64,000 nucleotides of DNA. Source: Lachnospiraceae bacterium (GTDB lineage Bacteria > Bacillota > Clostridia > Lachnospirales > Lachnospiraceae). Under the pieces are notes generated by a model. That model was not told the origin of the DNA, did not search any database, and saw only the letters and a list, made by a program, of their open reading frames with translations. A program made the position numbers and the translations under genes. Location of the stretch: NCBI GenBank assembly GCA_023664345.1, contig JAMPFQ010000018.1, positions 18,285 to 82,284 of the forward strand, given 5' to 3'. Below are positions 50,683-58,353 of the stretch, piece by piece; the first letter of the stretch is position 1; the number at the start of each line of letters is the position of its first letter.

Positions 50683-52818
50683 CTATTTCGCCAGCATCAT
50701 CATGATATCGTTGCTGCGGGCAATGAACTTCGTCATGGCCTCAGGCGCAAGGGGCGCATGCTGGATCTTTGCCAGATCGTAAAGCTGCTCGCAGATCATC
50801 TCCACGTTCTCCCCGTCCTGATGCTCCGTCACATACTGAACCAGAGGATGGTTCGCGTTCAGGATCAGCGTCTCTCCCTCGCCGCCGAACCCGTCCATGT
50901 TCATGCCAGGCATGGAGTACATCTTCATCATGTCCTGCATACGCCTGCTCTCCTCGGACAGCGTGATCATGGAAGAAACTTTCTTATTCTTCAGCTTTTC
51001 CACCTTGATCGTGATCTTGTCGTTCTTCAGCGCTTTCTTCATGATCTTGGAGATGGCCTCCGCCTGCTCCTCCATCTCTTTCTCCGCCTTTTTAGAAGTC
51101 TTGGACTTCAGAGCGTCCGTCACATCGGCGTCGATGCGCTGGAACTTGATCCCTTCATTTTTGGCCTCCAGCTGTGATACGAAAGGCTGGTCGATATTGT
51201 GGGTCAGGATCACGGCGTCCATCTTCGCGGCCTTAAACATATTGATATACTGGCTCTGCTGCTGCTCGTCGGTAACGTAGTAGATGATCTTCTCTTTCTT
51301 TTCCTCCTCGGCGGCTTCCGCGTCCTCCGCTGCTCCGCCCTCCGCGTTTTCTTCGGAAGTCTCCTCCGTGACGATCTCGGCCTCCACTTTCTCACCGTTC
51401 TCATCCACAGCGCTCTCAGCCGGAGCCTCTCCGTCCTTTCCGCTTTCCTCCTCCGTGTCCACAGGCTTTACCTCCAGACATTCGGGCAGTGTCAGGTATC
51501 TGCCCTCCAGATTCTTGAACAGGATGTAGTCCGTCATCTTCTCACAGAACTTGTCGTCTTTCAGACAGCCGAACTTGATAAAGGGACTGATATCATCCCA
51601 GTATTTATCATATTCTTCTTTCTCCGTCTTGCACATACCGGACAGCTTGTCCGCCACTTTCTTGGAGATATACTCGGAGATCTTCTTCACAAAGCCATCG
51701 TTCTGTAGCGCACTCCTGGATACGTTGAGAGGCAGGTCAGGACAGTCGATGACACCCTTTAACAGCAGCAGGAACTCCGGAATGACCTCCTTGATGTTAT
51801 CCGCGATAAAGACCTGATTATTGTACAGCTTGATGGTGCCCTCAATGGATTCGTACTCCATATTGATCTTGGGGAAATACAGGATGCCTTTCAGATTAAA
51901 AGGATAATCCATGTTCAGATGGATCCAGAACAGAGGCTCCTTGTAATCCTGGAATACCTTCCGGTAGAACTCCAGATATTCCTCTTTCGTGCAGTCGTTG
52001 GGATGCTTTGTCCACAGGGGTGTGGTCTCGTTCAAAAGTTCGGGACGCTTTTGGATCTTAAGCTTTTCTTCCCCTTCCACGGTCTTGGTCCCATCCTCCG
52101 CGGTCTTTTCCTCGGGATGGATCTCCTCCAGGACCACATCACCCTCTTTCAGTTCCTCCGCCTTGATGATCTGGGTCTCTTTCGTGTCCGCTTTGGACAG
52201 ATAGATCTCTGTGGGCATGAAAGAACAGTATTTCTTGATGACCTCACGGGCCTTGTACTCGTTGCAGAACTCCAGACAGTCCTCGTTCAAAAACAGGGTG
52301 ATGGTAGTTCCCACCTCCTGCCTGTCACCATCCTCCATGGAGAATTCCGTGCCGCCGTCACATTCCCAGTGAACGGGCGCCGCGCCCTCCTTGAACGAAA
52401 GGGTGTCGATATGCACCTCGTCCGCAACCATGAAAGCGGAGTAGAAGCCCAGGCCGAAATGGCCGATGATCTGGTCCGAACTGCTCTTATCCTTGTATTT
52501 CTCAATGAAATCCGCCGCTCCCGAAAAAGCGATCTGATTGATATACTCTTCCACCTCTTCCGCGGTCATTCCCAGACCGTTATCGCTGAAAGTCAGGGTC
52601 TTGTGCTCCGGATCGACTACCACATCCACCCGTGCCTTATAACCCTCGGGCAGGGCATACTCTCCCATCATATCAAGCTTTTTCAGCTTTGTCACCGCGT
52701 CACAGCCGTTGGAGATCAACTCCCTGTAGAAAATATCATGATCCGAATAAAGCCATTTTTTGATGATCGGAAAAATATTTTCGCTGTTAATTGATAAACT
52801 GCCGCTCTTTGCTGCCAT
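50683..52818 (-). CDS. htpG: Chaperone HtpG (Hsp90) with an acidic insert
   Basis: 711 residues, longer than the usual ~620-640. The N-terminal ATPase has YRELISNGCDAVTKLKKL, DNGLGMT, IGHFGLGFYSAFMV and GTTITLFL; the middle domain holds PLNVSRSALQND. An extra low-complexity acidic stretch (~452-510; runs such as EEESGKDGEAP, AAEDAEAAEEEKKEK) sits between middle and C-terminal domains. A smaller charged insert is at ~233-258. A promoter with a perfect CIRCE box lies upstream, so HrcA should repress it. The role is general protein folding under stress. Confidence 0.95.
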   Translation of the reverse strand: MAAKSGSLSINSENIFPIIKKWLYSDHDIFYRELISNGCDAVTKLKKLDMMGEYALPEGYKARVDVVVDPEHKTLTFSDNGLGMTAEEVEEYINQIAFSGAADFIEKYKDKSSSDQIIGHFGLGFYSAFMVADEVHIDTLSFKEGAAPVHWECDGGTEFSMEDGDRQEVGTTITLFLNEDCLEFCNEYKAREVIKKYCSFMPTEIYLSKADTKETQIIKAEELKEGDVVLEEIHPEEKTAEDGTKTVEGEEKLKIQKRPELLNETTPLWTKHPNDCTKEEYLEFYRKVFQDYKEPLFWIHLNMDYPFNLKGILYFPKINMEYESIEGTIKLYNNQVFIADNIKEVIPEFLLLLKGVIDCPDLPLNVSRSALQNDGFVKKISEYISKKVADKLSGMCKTEKEEYDKYWDDISPFIKFGCLKDDKFCEKMTDYILFKNLEGRYLTLPECLEVKPVDTEEESGKDGEAPAESAVDENGEKVEAEIVTEETSEENAEGGAAEDAEAAEEEKKEKIIYYVTDEQQQSQYINMFKAAKMDAVILTHNIDQPFVSQLEAKNEGIKFQRIDADVTDALKSKTSKKAEKEMEEQAEAISKIMKKALKNDKITIKVEKLKNKKVSSMITLSEESRRMQDMMKMYSMPGMNMDGFGGEGETLILNANHPLVQYVTEHQDGENVEMICEQLYDLAKIQHAPLAPEAMTKFIARSNDIMMMLAK

Positions 52819-52875
52819 CTTACAACATTCCTTTCTTTTTCATGATCTTTTAGGAACCATTCCTTACTAAAGACA

Positions 52876-52904
52876 AGTTTAGATCTGTCAAAAATAAAAG
52901 TCAA
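52876..52904 (-). promoter_or_regulatory. htpG promoter
   Basis: TTGACT (52899-52904) and TAAACT (52876-52881) with a 17-base spacer, directly downstream of the CIRCE box and about 58 bases before the ATG. Confidence 0.75.
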
Positions 52905-52911
52905 GGCAAAA

Positions 52912-52938
52912 TTAGCACTCATTTTGAACGAGTGCTAA
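52912..52938 (-). promoter_or_regulatory. CIRCE operator (HrcA site)
   Basis: TTAGCACTC-N9-GAGTGCTAA, an exact match to the CIRCE consensus. HrcA binding here would repress htpG at normal temperature. Confidence 0.95.
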
Positions 52939-53007
52939 TAATTCTCCTCAAATGCCCTGTTTTCAGGCATTTCCGCAATTCTAAAATTTTTGTGAACTCA
53001 GTTGGAT

Positions 53008-54099
53008 CTACGAAAAATATTCCGCATATATCTCAAAGAATCCGGTGGTGGTGACCTCCGGGTCATGGATCAGCGCGATCTCCTCCCAGAGTTTTGTGTT
53101 CAGGTTCCTGACCAGCGTATCCACGAACTCGTCATATTCCTGCCCGAAGACTTCCCTGCGGCGTTCCTCCACGATCTGCTGCTTGCTGATATCCGTCTGT
53201 TCCCTGTCAAAGGTATTGATGCATTTGATGATGTGATAACCGCTCTCGCTCTCCACCACCTGGCTGATCTCGCCCGTCTCCAGCGCGAATGCCGCCTCCT
53301 CGAAAGCCGCGTCCATCTCTCCCTTTCCAAAAGAATAAGTGATGGTGGGATCCTCACTATAGCGGGATGCCAGATCCACGAAGTCATTTTCACCGTTCAC
53401 CGCCATTTCCCTGACCTCAAGGGCCTTGCTGTAGACCGCCTGTCTCAGGTTTTCCGGCAGGGGCACCCTGCTGCCCGCCCCGTCCGTGGTATAGGTGCGG
53501 ATCAGGATATGCTGCACGGTGATCGTCCTTGCCTCATCATCACTGATCTCCGGATTCACATCCTGGATGATATACTGATATACCTTGTCCGCGAGAGCAT
53601 ACTCTGTGTAAAGCTGTTCGATGGTCTCCATGTCCGCTCCCATCAGTTCCCGTTCCCGGTCATTCAGGGACCGGAAAAAGTCCTCTGCTGCCTGGCGCAC
53701 TTTCTCCTGCTCCTGGGCATCCAGGGCAACCTCTTTTTCCCCGGCCAGCAGATACATGGTCTTGATCTGGGCGATCTTGGCAAGCACGGTCTCCTTGACA
53801 TTTTCTTCCAGCGTCATCCCGTCCAGCGCCACATTCCACACCTCAGGGCCATATACGCTCTCATACTGGTTCTGCGTGGTGGTCAGATATACCATGACCT
53901 CCGGGACGGTACAGGACACGCTGCCGATACGGAATACCTCATCCTTATCAAATCCGGTGGTAAACACCACTTTCGTGCCGCTTCCGTCGCCGCCGCAGGC
54001 CGTAAGTCCGGCCAGCGCCATAATCGCTGCCAGCGTTACCGCTGCCAGCGTCCGCGCATATCTCCATCTATTGCCATATCCCTTACAGTGAGATCCCAT
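53008..54099 (-). CDS. PrsA/SurA-like foldase lipoprotein (PpiC)
   Basis: 363 residues. The signal sequence (RTLAAVTLAAIMALAGLTAC) ends in a lipobox LTAC, so the mature protein is a lipoprotein outside the membrane. A SurA-type N-terminal helical region (~60-190) is followed by a parvulin-type PPIase domain (~195-310; TVQHILIRTY, DFVDLASRYSEDPT, GKGEMDAAFEEAAFALETGEIS, SGYHIIKCI). It probably helps exported proteins fold. GGAG lies 11 bases before the ATG. The gene is not in an evident operon. Confidence 0.92.
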   Translation of the reverse strand: MGSHCKGYGNRWRYARTLAAVTLAAIMALAGLTACGGDGSGTKVVFTTGFDKDEVFRIGSVSCTVPEVMVYLTTTQNQYESVYGPEVWNVALDGMTLEENVKETVLAKIAQIKTMYLLAGEKEVALDAQEQEKVRQAAEDFFRSLNDRERELMGADMETIEQLYTEYALADKVYQYIIQDVNPEISDDEARTITVQHILIRTYTTDGAGSRVPLPENLRQAVYSKALEVREMAVNGENDFVDLASRYSEDPTITYSFGKGEMDAAFEEAAFALETGEISQVVESESGYHIIKCINTFDREQTDISKQQIVEERRREVFGQEYDEFVDTLVRNLNTKLWEEIALIHDPEVTTTGFFEIYAEYFS

Positions 54100-54151
54100 A
54101 CCTGCATCCGCTCCGTTGACTCTGATCGTTTCTGATATCCGTTGTATTAGA

Positions 54152-54180
54152 TTCTAACACAGGTTCAGGGATATTTACAA
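54152..54180 (-). promoter_or_regulatory. Candidate promoter of the foldase gene
   Basis: TTGTAA (54175-54180) and TTAGAA (54152-54157) with a 17-base spacer, about 50 bases before the ATG at 54099. Confidence 0.45.
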
Positions 54181-54223
54181 GACAAGGATCATTTTGGCTT
54201 CGCGGCACCGTATGGCCAAACGG

Positions 54224-54802
54224 TCACTCGCCCTCCGGCACGGCAGGCTCGATCTCTTCCGGCATGGCGATATCGACTTCTGCTTCTTCCGCCTTGCCCT
54301 GAGGATCGTACTCTTCCTGTTCCTCATCCTCATCCGCCCAGAGCGAGTCATATTTCTTTCTCTTCTCTTCCATTTCTTTCAGCATTGCAAGATTCTTTGC
54401 CGACATATACAGTTCCATGCTGTAGTCCATCAGCTTCCGCTCGTCTGTCGCCGGCACCTTGCCGCCGGTGGAAATGCGCCGCGCCACTTCCATGATCTTT
54501 GCCATATCGAGGGCCTGGTCGCTCATGACGTCACTCTGCTGCCTGCAGACTTCCGCATTCCATACCGCAGCTTCCTGTTCCGCCAGCCTGTTCAGGACTT
54601 TCAGGTTTTCCTCAAATCTCTCTTTGTTCGCGTCAATGGATAATTCCAGAGTCGCCGCTTCCTCCGCAAACAGTTCCTTTCCGTCAACAGTGGCGTTCAT
54701 CTTCCGTTCCAACGCTTTCCGGCTGTTTTCCAGTTCCTTTCTCTGGCTGATCAGTTCCTGCCTTTGGGCACGATATGCCTGCTGTGCTTCTTTCAGTTTC
54801 AT
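54224..54802 (-). CDS. Coiled-coil protein of unknown function
   Basis: 192 residues, no recognised family. Residues 1-150 are almost entirely helical heptads rich in Glu, Lys, Arg and Ala (QAYRAQRQELISQRKELENS, NLAMLKEMEEKRKKYD). The tail is very acidic (ADEDEEQEEYD, PEEIEPAVPEGE). There is no signal peptide or membrane segment. AAGGAAG lies before the ATG. A type C repeat lies just upstream. The gene is isolated between the foldase and an HTH regulator. Confidence 0.75.
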   Translation of the reverse strand: MKLKEAQQAYRAQRQELISQRKELENSRKALERKMNATVDGKELFAEEAATLELSIDANKERFEENLKVLNRLAEQEAAVWNAEVCRQQSDVMSDQALDMAKIMEVARRISTGGKVPATDERKLMDYSMELYMSAKNLAMLKEMEEKRKKYDSLWADEDEEQEEYDPQGKAEEAEVDIAMPEEIEPAVPEGE

Positions 54803-54822
54803 TCTGCCACTTCCTTATGGTT

Positions 54823-54874
54823 TACTCCCGCGGGCAATGAGCCAATGAGATCGGCTTGGCGAATGCCGCGAGGC
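54823..54874. repeat. Type C repeat, inverted partial copy
   Basis: On the minus strand CCTCGCGGCATTCGCCAAG and GGCTCATTGCCCGCGGGAGT recur from 50461-50620, here 11-17 bases apart instead of flanking hairpins. Beyond it 54875-54950 holds only a GGCGC-TAC-GCGCC hairpin. Confidence 0.7.
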
Positions 54875-54950
54875 CGTGTTTCTGTAAATGATATCGGCAT
54901 TTCCCATAGAAAACTGAATATCCGGAACGCAGGCGCTACGCGCCGGACTT

Positions 54951-55274
54951 TCAAAAAGACTTGCACATATCGGAAAGCATCAGGAGCACGTTCTGTATCC
55001 TCATCACCTGCTGATGCCCTAAAGTTTCCAGAAGACAGCTGATCTGCTCCGAACCTTGATTGGAAATATCTTCTCCCAGCATGATATAATCGCAGCTGAC
55101 TGACAGCGCCCTGGACAGCCTGCACAGCACCTCCGCGGAAAACCCTTTTTTACCGGTCTCTATCTCATAAAGGAATTTGGAAGAAATATCCACTTTTTCC
55201 GCCAGCGCTTCCCTCGTATAACACTGGATCTCCCTCAACTCTCTGATCCGTTCACCCACATACCTATCTGACAT
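54951..55274 (-). CDS. XRE-family HTH regulator
   Basis: 107 residues, GGAGG before the ATG. The HTH_3 domain spans ~6-65 (IRELREIQCYTREALAEKVD, SSKFLYEIETGKKGFSAEVLCRLSRALSVSCDYIMLG). The ~40-residue C-terminus is helical, likely for dimerisation. Target genes cannot be read from the sequence; the second HTH protein is 94 bases upstream on the same strand. Confidence 0.9.
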   Translation of the reverse strand: MSDRYVGERIRELREIQCYTREALAEKVDISSKFLYEIETGKKGFSAEVLCRLSRALSVSCDYIMLGEDISNQGSEQISCLLETLGHQQVMRIQNVLLMLSDMCKSF

Positions 55275-55368
55275 ATCAATCCTCCATCTGACAGAATTCT
55301 ACAATTTTCCACAAGGATTAATAAACCGTCAATAGTTCCGGGCATCACTACCATCTGTTCACATAGTG

Positions 55369-56058
55369 TCAGCGGCGCAGCAATCTGTGCATGTCCGTCA
55401 GAATCCGGACCGCGATCTTCCTGTCATCCTCCTCCAGAAGATCCAGGGAATAATTCAGTTCTTTCCACAATCCTTTTGTATCTTCCAGGATAAACGCAGG
55501 CGATACCCGGAACAGATCGTACATTTTCCAGATCATCTCACTGTCAGGCAGTATCCTCCCGTTTTCCAGTTCACGCAGCTTTTTGATATCGACTCCCAGA
55601 AGATCCGCCATCTTCTGCTGCGTATAATCTTTCTGGATTCTGACACAGTAGAAGATATTGTTCTTTGCTCCGGCGCTGCTGCTTCCGCACTGTACGAACT
55701 CCAGCTGTCTGCGGATCGCCCCGAAAGCGGTCTCTCTCGCATCCGTCGGTTTCACGGCCTTCGCCAGCGAATATAACGTGTTCAGGTAGCAGATCAACTC
55801 CTCCGGACCACATTCCTGTAATTCGGACAGTTCTTCTCCGTCAGTCGCTTTCTTGCCTGTAAACACATAAAGCACATCCACATCGGAAGTGCACAGTCCC
55901 TTTATCTCATAATAGGAAAAGCGCTTGTTTCCTGATTCCGCCCTGCTGTAGTGGCTCTGCAGCATCTTCATGCGGTAACACAGCAGACGCTGGGTCAGGT
56001 TCAGTTTCTCTCTTTCTTCCTTCAATCTGCGCAAAACATTCTGGTACTTACCGTCCAT
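55369..56058 (-). CDS. Protein with two XRE-type HTH domains
   Basis: 229 residues. The first HTH-like region lies at ~5-65 (LKEEREKLNLTQRLLCYRM, SHYSRAESGNKRFSYYEI) and a second at ~140-195 (RIQKDYTQQKMADLLGVDIKKLRELENGRILPDSEMIWKMYDLFRVSP). The linker includes Cys-rich bits (LQECGPEELICYL). It is probably a DNA-binding regulator; a closely following XRE gene may be its partner. No ribosome site is strong. Confidence 0.8.
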   Translation of the reverse strand: MDGKYQNVLRRLKEEREKLNLTQRLLCYRMKMLQSHYSRAESGNKRFSYYEIKGLCTSDVDVLYVFTGKKATDGEELSELQECGPEELICYLNTLYSLAKAVKPTDARETAFGAIRRQLEFVQCGSSSAGAKNNIFYCVRIQKDYTQQKMADLLGVDIKKLRELENGRILPDSEMIWKMYDLFRVSPAFILEDTKGLWKELNYSLDLLEEDDRKIAVRILTDMHRLLRR

Positions 56059-56522
56059 GGGGCATCTTCTTCCTTACTGTTTAGAATCGGCGCATTTCCG
56101 CGCTCTCAGGCACTTTATATGTTACCTATTCTAAGTTTTCTTTATTCCCCACGGTGCGCCTATTGGTGCATACGCCTGTCCACGCACGTCCCGCCGAAGA
56201 TCTGCGGACACAAAAACAGCGGACGGTACAACGTGCCACCGCCCGCCCTGTAGCCATTAACCTTAAAGTACGGACAACACTACACAGACATGGTTCACCG
56301 CAACGGTATGAATCTGGAGAAGACCCAACGACACAATCGTCTGACTACAGAACATCATATGACTGCCATAGATGAAAACAGGATTAACACAAGAAATATT
56401 TATCATGTTATACAGACATTTCAGCAAACCACATAACAATATTATATCATAAATATAGTCTTTAAAAACCTGCTATGGTTCCTGAACTGACATACTAATG
56501 GTAATAAGAGAGTTATTTTCCC
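56059..56522. other. Gene-free stretch
   Basis: No convincing gene. The only notable frame is 56290-56436 (plus, 48 codons, starting MVHRNGMNLEKTQ) and it has no ribosome site. Base use shifts from mixed to very AT-rich at 56440-56500. No tRNA or known RNA motif is recognised. Confidence 0.5.
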
Positions 56523-56558
56523 ACAAAAAGAAGACCGCTCCGTTTTCGGAAGCAGTCT
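56523..56558 (-). terminator. Rho-independent terminator of ilvE
   Basis: On the minus strand GACTGCTTCCG and CGGAGCGGTC form the stem over AAAA, followed by TTCTTTTTG. It lies about 20 bases after the ilvE stop. Confidence 0.85.
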
Positions 56559-56575
56559 CCTGTTTTCTCTGCTGC

Positions 56576-57601
56576 TTATTGGATCACATGGATCCAGCCC
56601 TCAGGCGCTTCGATCCTGCCCATCTGGATGCCGGTCAGCGTGTCATACAGCTTTTTGGTGACAGGCCCCATCTCCGTCATGCCGCTGGGCAGGCAAATCT
56701 CCCTGCCATGATCCACGATCTTGCCCACAGGGGAGATCACCGCCGCCGTGCCACAAAGGCCGCATTCCGCAAAATCCTTTACCTCCTCCAGCAGGACTTC
56801 TCTCTCCTCCACCTCCAGGCCCAGGTACTCCTTTGCCACATGTACCAGGGAACGGCGGGTAATGGACGGAAGGATGCTGTCGGACTTGGGGGTGACTACC
56901 TTGTTATCCCTGGTCACGAACAGGAAGTTGGCGCCGCCGGTCTCCTCCACCCTGGTGCGGGTGCCGGGATCCAGGTACATATTCTCATCATAGCCCTCCT
57001 CATGGGCGCTTACGATGGCATGCAGGCTCATGGCATAGTTCAGGCCAGCCTTGATATGGCCGGTCCCATGAGGCGCCGCGCGGTCAAAATCACTGACGCG
57101 GATGGTCAGGGGCTTTACGCCGCCCTTAAAATAAGGTCCCACGGGCGTACAGAAAACGCGGAACTGATATTCGTCCGCAGGCTTCACGCCGATCACAGGA
57201 TTAGAGCCGAACATATAGGGGCGCAGATACAGGGTCGCCCCGCTGCCGTAAGGAGGGACGAAAGCCGCATTGGCATCCACCACTTTCGTGACCGCATCCA
57301 CAAAGCGCTCTTTGGGGAACACAGGCATCTCCAGCCTCTCGGCGGATGCCATCATACGCTCCGCGTTCAGATCGGGACGGAAAGTGACGATATGCCCGTC
57401 GTCGGTGGTATATGCTTTCAGGCCCTCAAAGATGGTCTGGGCATACTGCAGGACGCCGGCGCACTCATTCAGCACTATATTGGCGTCTTCGGTGAGGACG
57501 CCCTCGTCCCACGCGCCGTCCTTAAAATTGGACACATATCTGTAATCTGTCTGAACATAGCCGAAACCAAGATTACCCCAGTCGATATTTTTCTTCTCCA
57601 T
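56576..57601 (-). CDS. ilvE: Branched-chain amino acid aminotransferase
   Basis: It transfers amino groups between 2-oxoglutarate/glutamate and Val, Leu or Ile. 341 residues, AAGG before the ATG. This is the type-II BCAT form: YAQTIFEGLKAY, FRPDLNAERM, GSGATLYLRPYMFGS, the PLP Lys in GTGHIKAGLNYA, ETGGANFLFV and CGLCGTAAVISPVG. The terminator is directly downstream, and the promoter overlaps the end of the DHFR gene, so it is transcribed alone or by read-through. Confidence 0.96.
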   Translation of the reverse strand: MEKKNIDWGNLGFGYVQTDYRYVSNFKDGAWDEGVLTEDANIVLNECAGVLQYAQTIFEGLKAYTTDDGHIVTFRPDLNAERMMASAERLEMPVFPKERFVDAVTKVVDANAAFVPPYGSGATLYLRPYMFGSNPVIGVKPADEYQFRVFCTPVGPYFKGGVKPLTIRVSDFDRAAPHGTGHIKAGLNYAMSLHAIVSAHEEGYDENMYLDPGTRTRVEETGGANFLFVTRDNKVVTPKSDSILPSITRRSLVHVAKEYLGLEVEEREVLLEEVKDFAECGLCGTAAVISPVGKIVDHGREICLPSGMTEMGPVTKKLYDTLTGIQMGRIEAPEGWIHVIQ

Positions 57602-57653
57602 TGGTATTACCTTCTTTCCTTGATCTGGTCATAGTATTTTTCTGGTAACAATT

Positions 57654-57679
57654 ATTATACTTTTGTACTTAAAAGTCAA
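57654..57679 (-). promoter_or_regulatory. Candidate ilvE promoter overlapping the DHFR stop
   Basis: TTGACT (57674-57679), formed by the last codons of the DHFR gene, is followed by TATAAT (57654-57659) after only 14 bases; AATAAT at 17 bases is the alternative -10. Confidence 0.45.
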
Positions 57680-58172
57680 TGCTTTTCCTACGTTCGTATT
57701 TGAAAAAGGTATAGGCGATATCAAAATATGTCTGCTCATCGCTGTCCGCCGTGATCTCCCACTCCGGGTCATTATCCAAATCGGGGAAATATGCGTCCGC
57801 CTCATATGCGTGATCGATCCTGGTCACATGGGCGGTGTCGCAATATGGGAGCAGCTGACGGTAGACGCTGCCGCCGCCTGCCACATAGATGTCTTTGGAA
57901 TCATACTGCTTTAACTCCTCGAACAGCTCCTCCAGGGAATGTGCCACCGTGGCGCCTTTTACCCGGTAATTCCTGTCCCTGGACAGGATGATGTTGGTAC
58001 GGTTCTGCAGAGGCTGGCCCTGGGGAAAAGTCTCCAGGGTCTTTCGTCCCAGCACGATCACCTTGCCTGTGGTTTCCTCCCGGAAATGCTTCTGGTCCCG
58101 GGGGATGCTGACCAGGAGCCTGTTCCTGCTGCCAATGGCCCAGTTATTGTCTGCCGCTACGATCAAGTTCAT
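57669..58172 (-). CDS. folA: Dihydrofolate reductase
   Basis: It reduces dihydrofolate with NADPH. 167 residues from MNLIVAADNNWAIG at 58172; GGAAAGG is 12 bases upstream, and an ATG at 58184 is too close to it. NWAIGSRNRLLVSIPRDQKHF, VIVLGRKTLETF, NIILSRDRNY, IYVAGGGSVYRQLLPYCDTAHVTRID and FKYERR are the DHFR motifs. The usual acidic active-site residue (Asp/Glu in the L-x-x-D/E-x-x-x-F motif) is Asp in PRDQKHF. Confidence 0.95.
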   Translation of the reverse strand: MNLIVAADNNWAIGSRNRLLVSIPRDQKHFREETTGKVIVLGRKTLETFPQGQPLQNRTNIILSRDRNYRVKGATVAHSLEELFEELKQYDSKDIYVAGGGSVYRQLLPYCDTAHVTRIDHAYEADAYFPDLDNDPEWEITADSDEQTYFDIAYTFFKYERRKSIDF

Positions 58173-58217
58173 ATGAATAACCATACCTTTCCGGGACCTG
58201 CGAAAAATTCTTCCAGT

Positions 58218-58353
58218 CATGCCGCCTGTGGCGGCACAAACAATCCATGAACCTTCGCAAGTCCGGAAGAATCGCTGCTCTTGCGATTCTTCTGTGTGAG
58301 ATTTAGGGTTTCTCCGCGAAGCAGCCCTTGCTGCGAGCGGCTAGAAACTCTTC
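58218..58353. repeat. Type B trailer repeat, copy 5
   Basis: Directly follows the stop codon of the beta-CASP gene on the minus strand. GTGTGAGA/TCTTCTCACAC and GGTTTCT/AGAAAC close the long stem; GAAGAATCGC/GCGATTCTTC is the second hairpin. The far end GGCGGCACAAACAATCCATG matches copy 1 at 29525. Confidence 0.8.

Noticed and set aside
52677-52794. C-terminal part of the plus-strand frame from 51919 as a real gene
   Set aside because: It is opposite the conserved htpG ATPase domain and crosses no ribosome site or promoter.
56290-56436. 48-codon plus-strand gene
   Set aside because: No ribosome site, no promoter close by, unusual composition; kept only as a note on the gene-free region.
56498-57634. 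378-codon plus-strand frame
   Set aside because: Antisense of ilvE.
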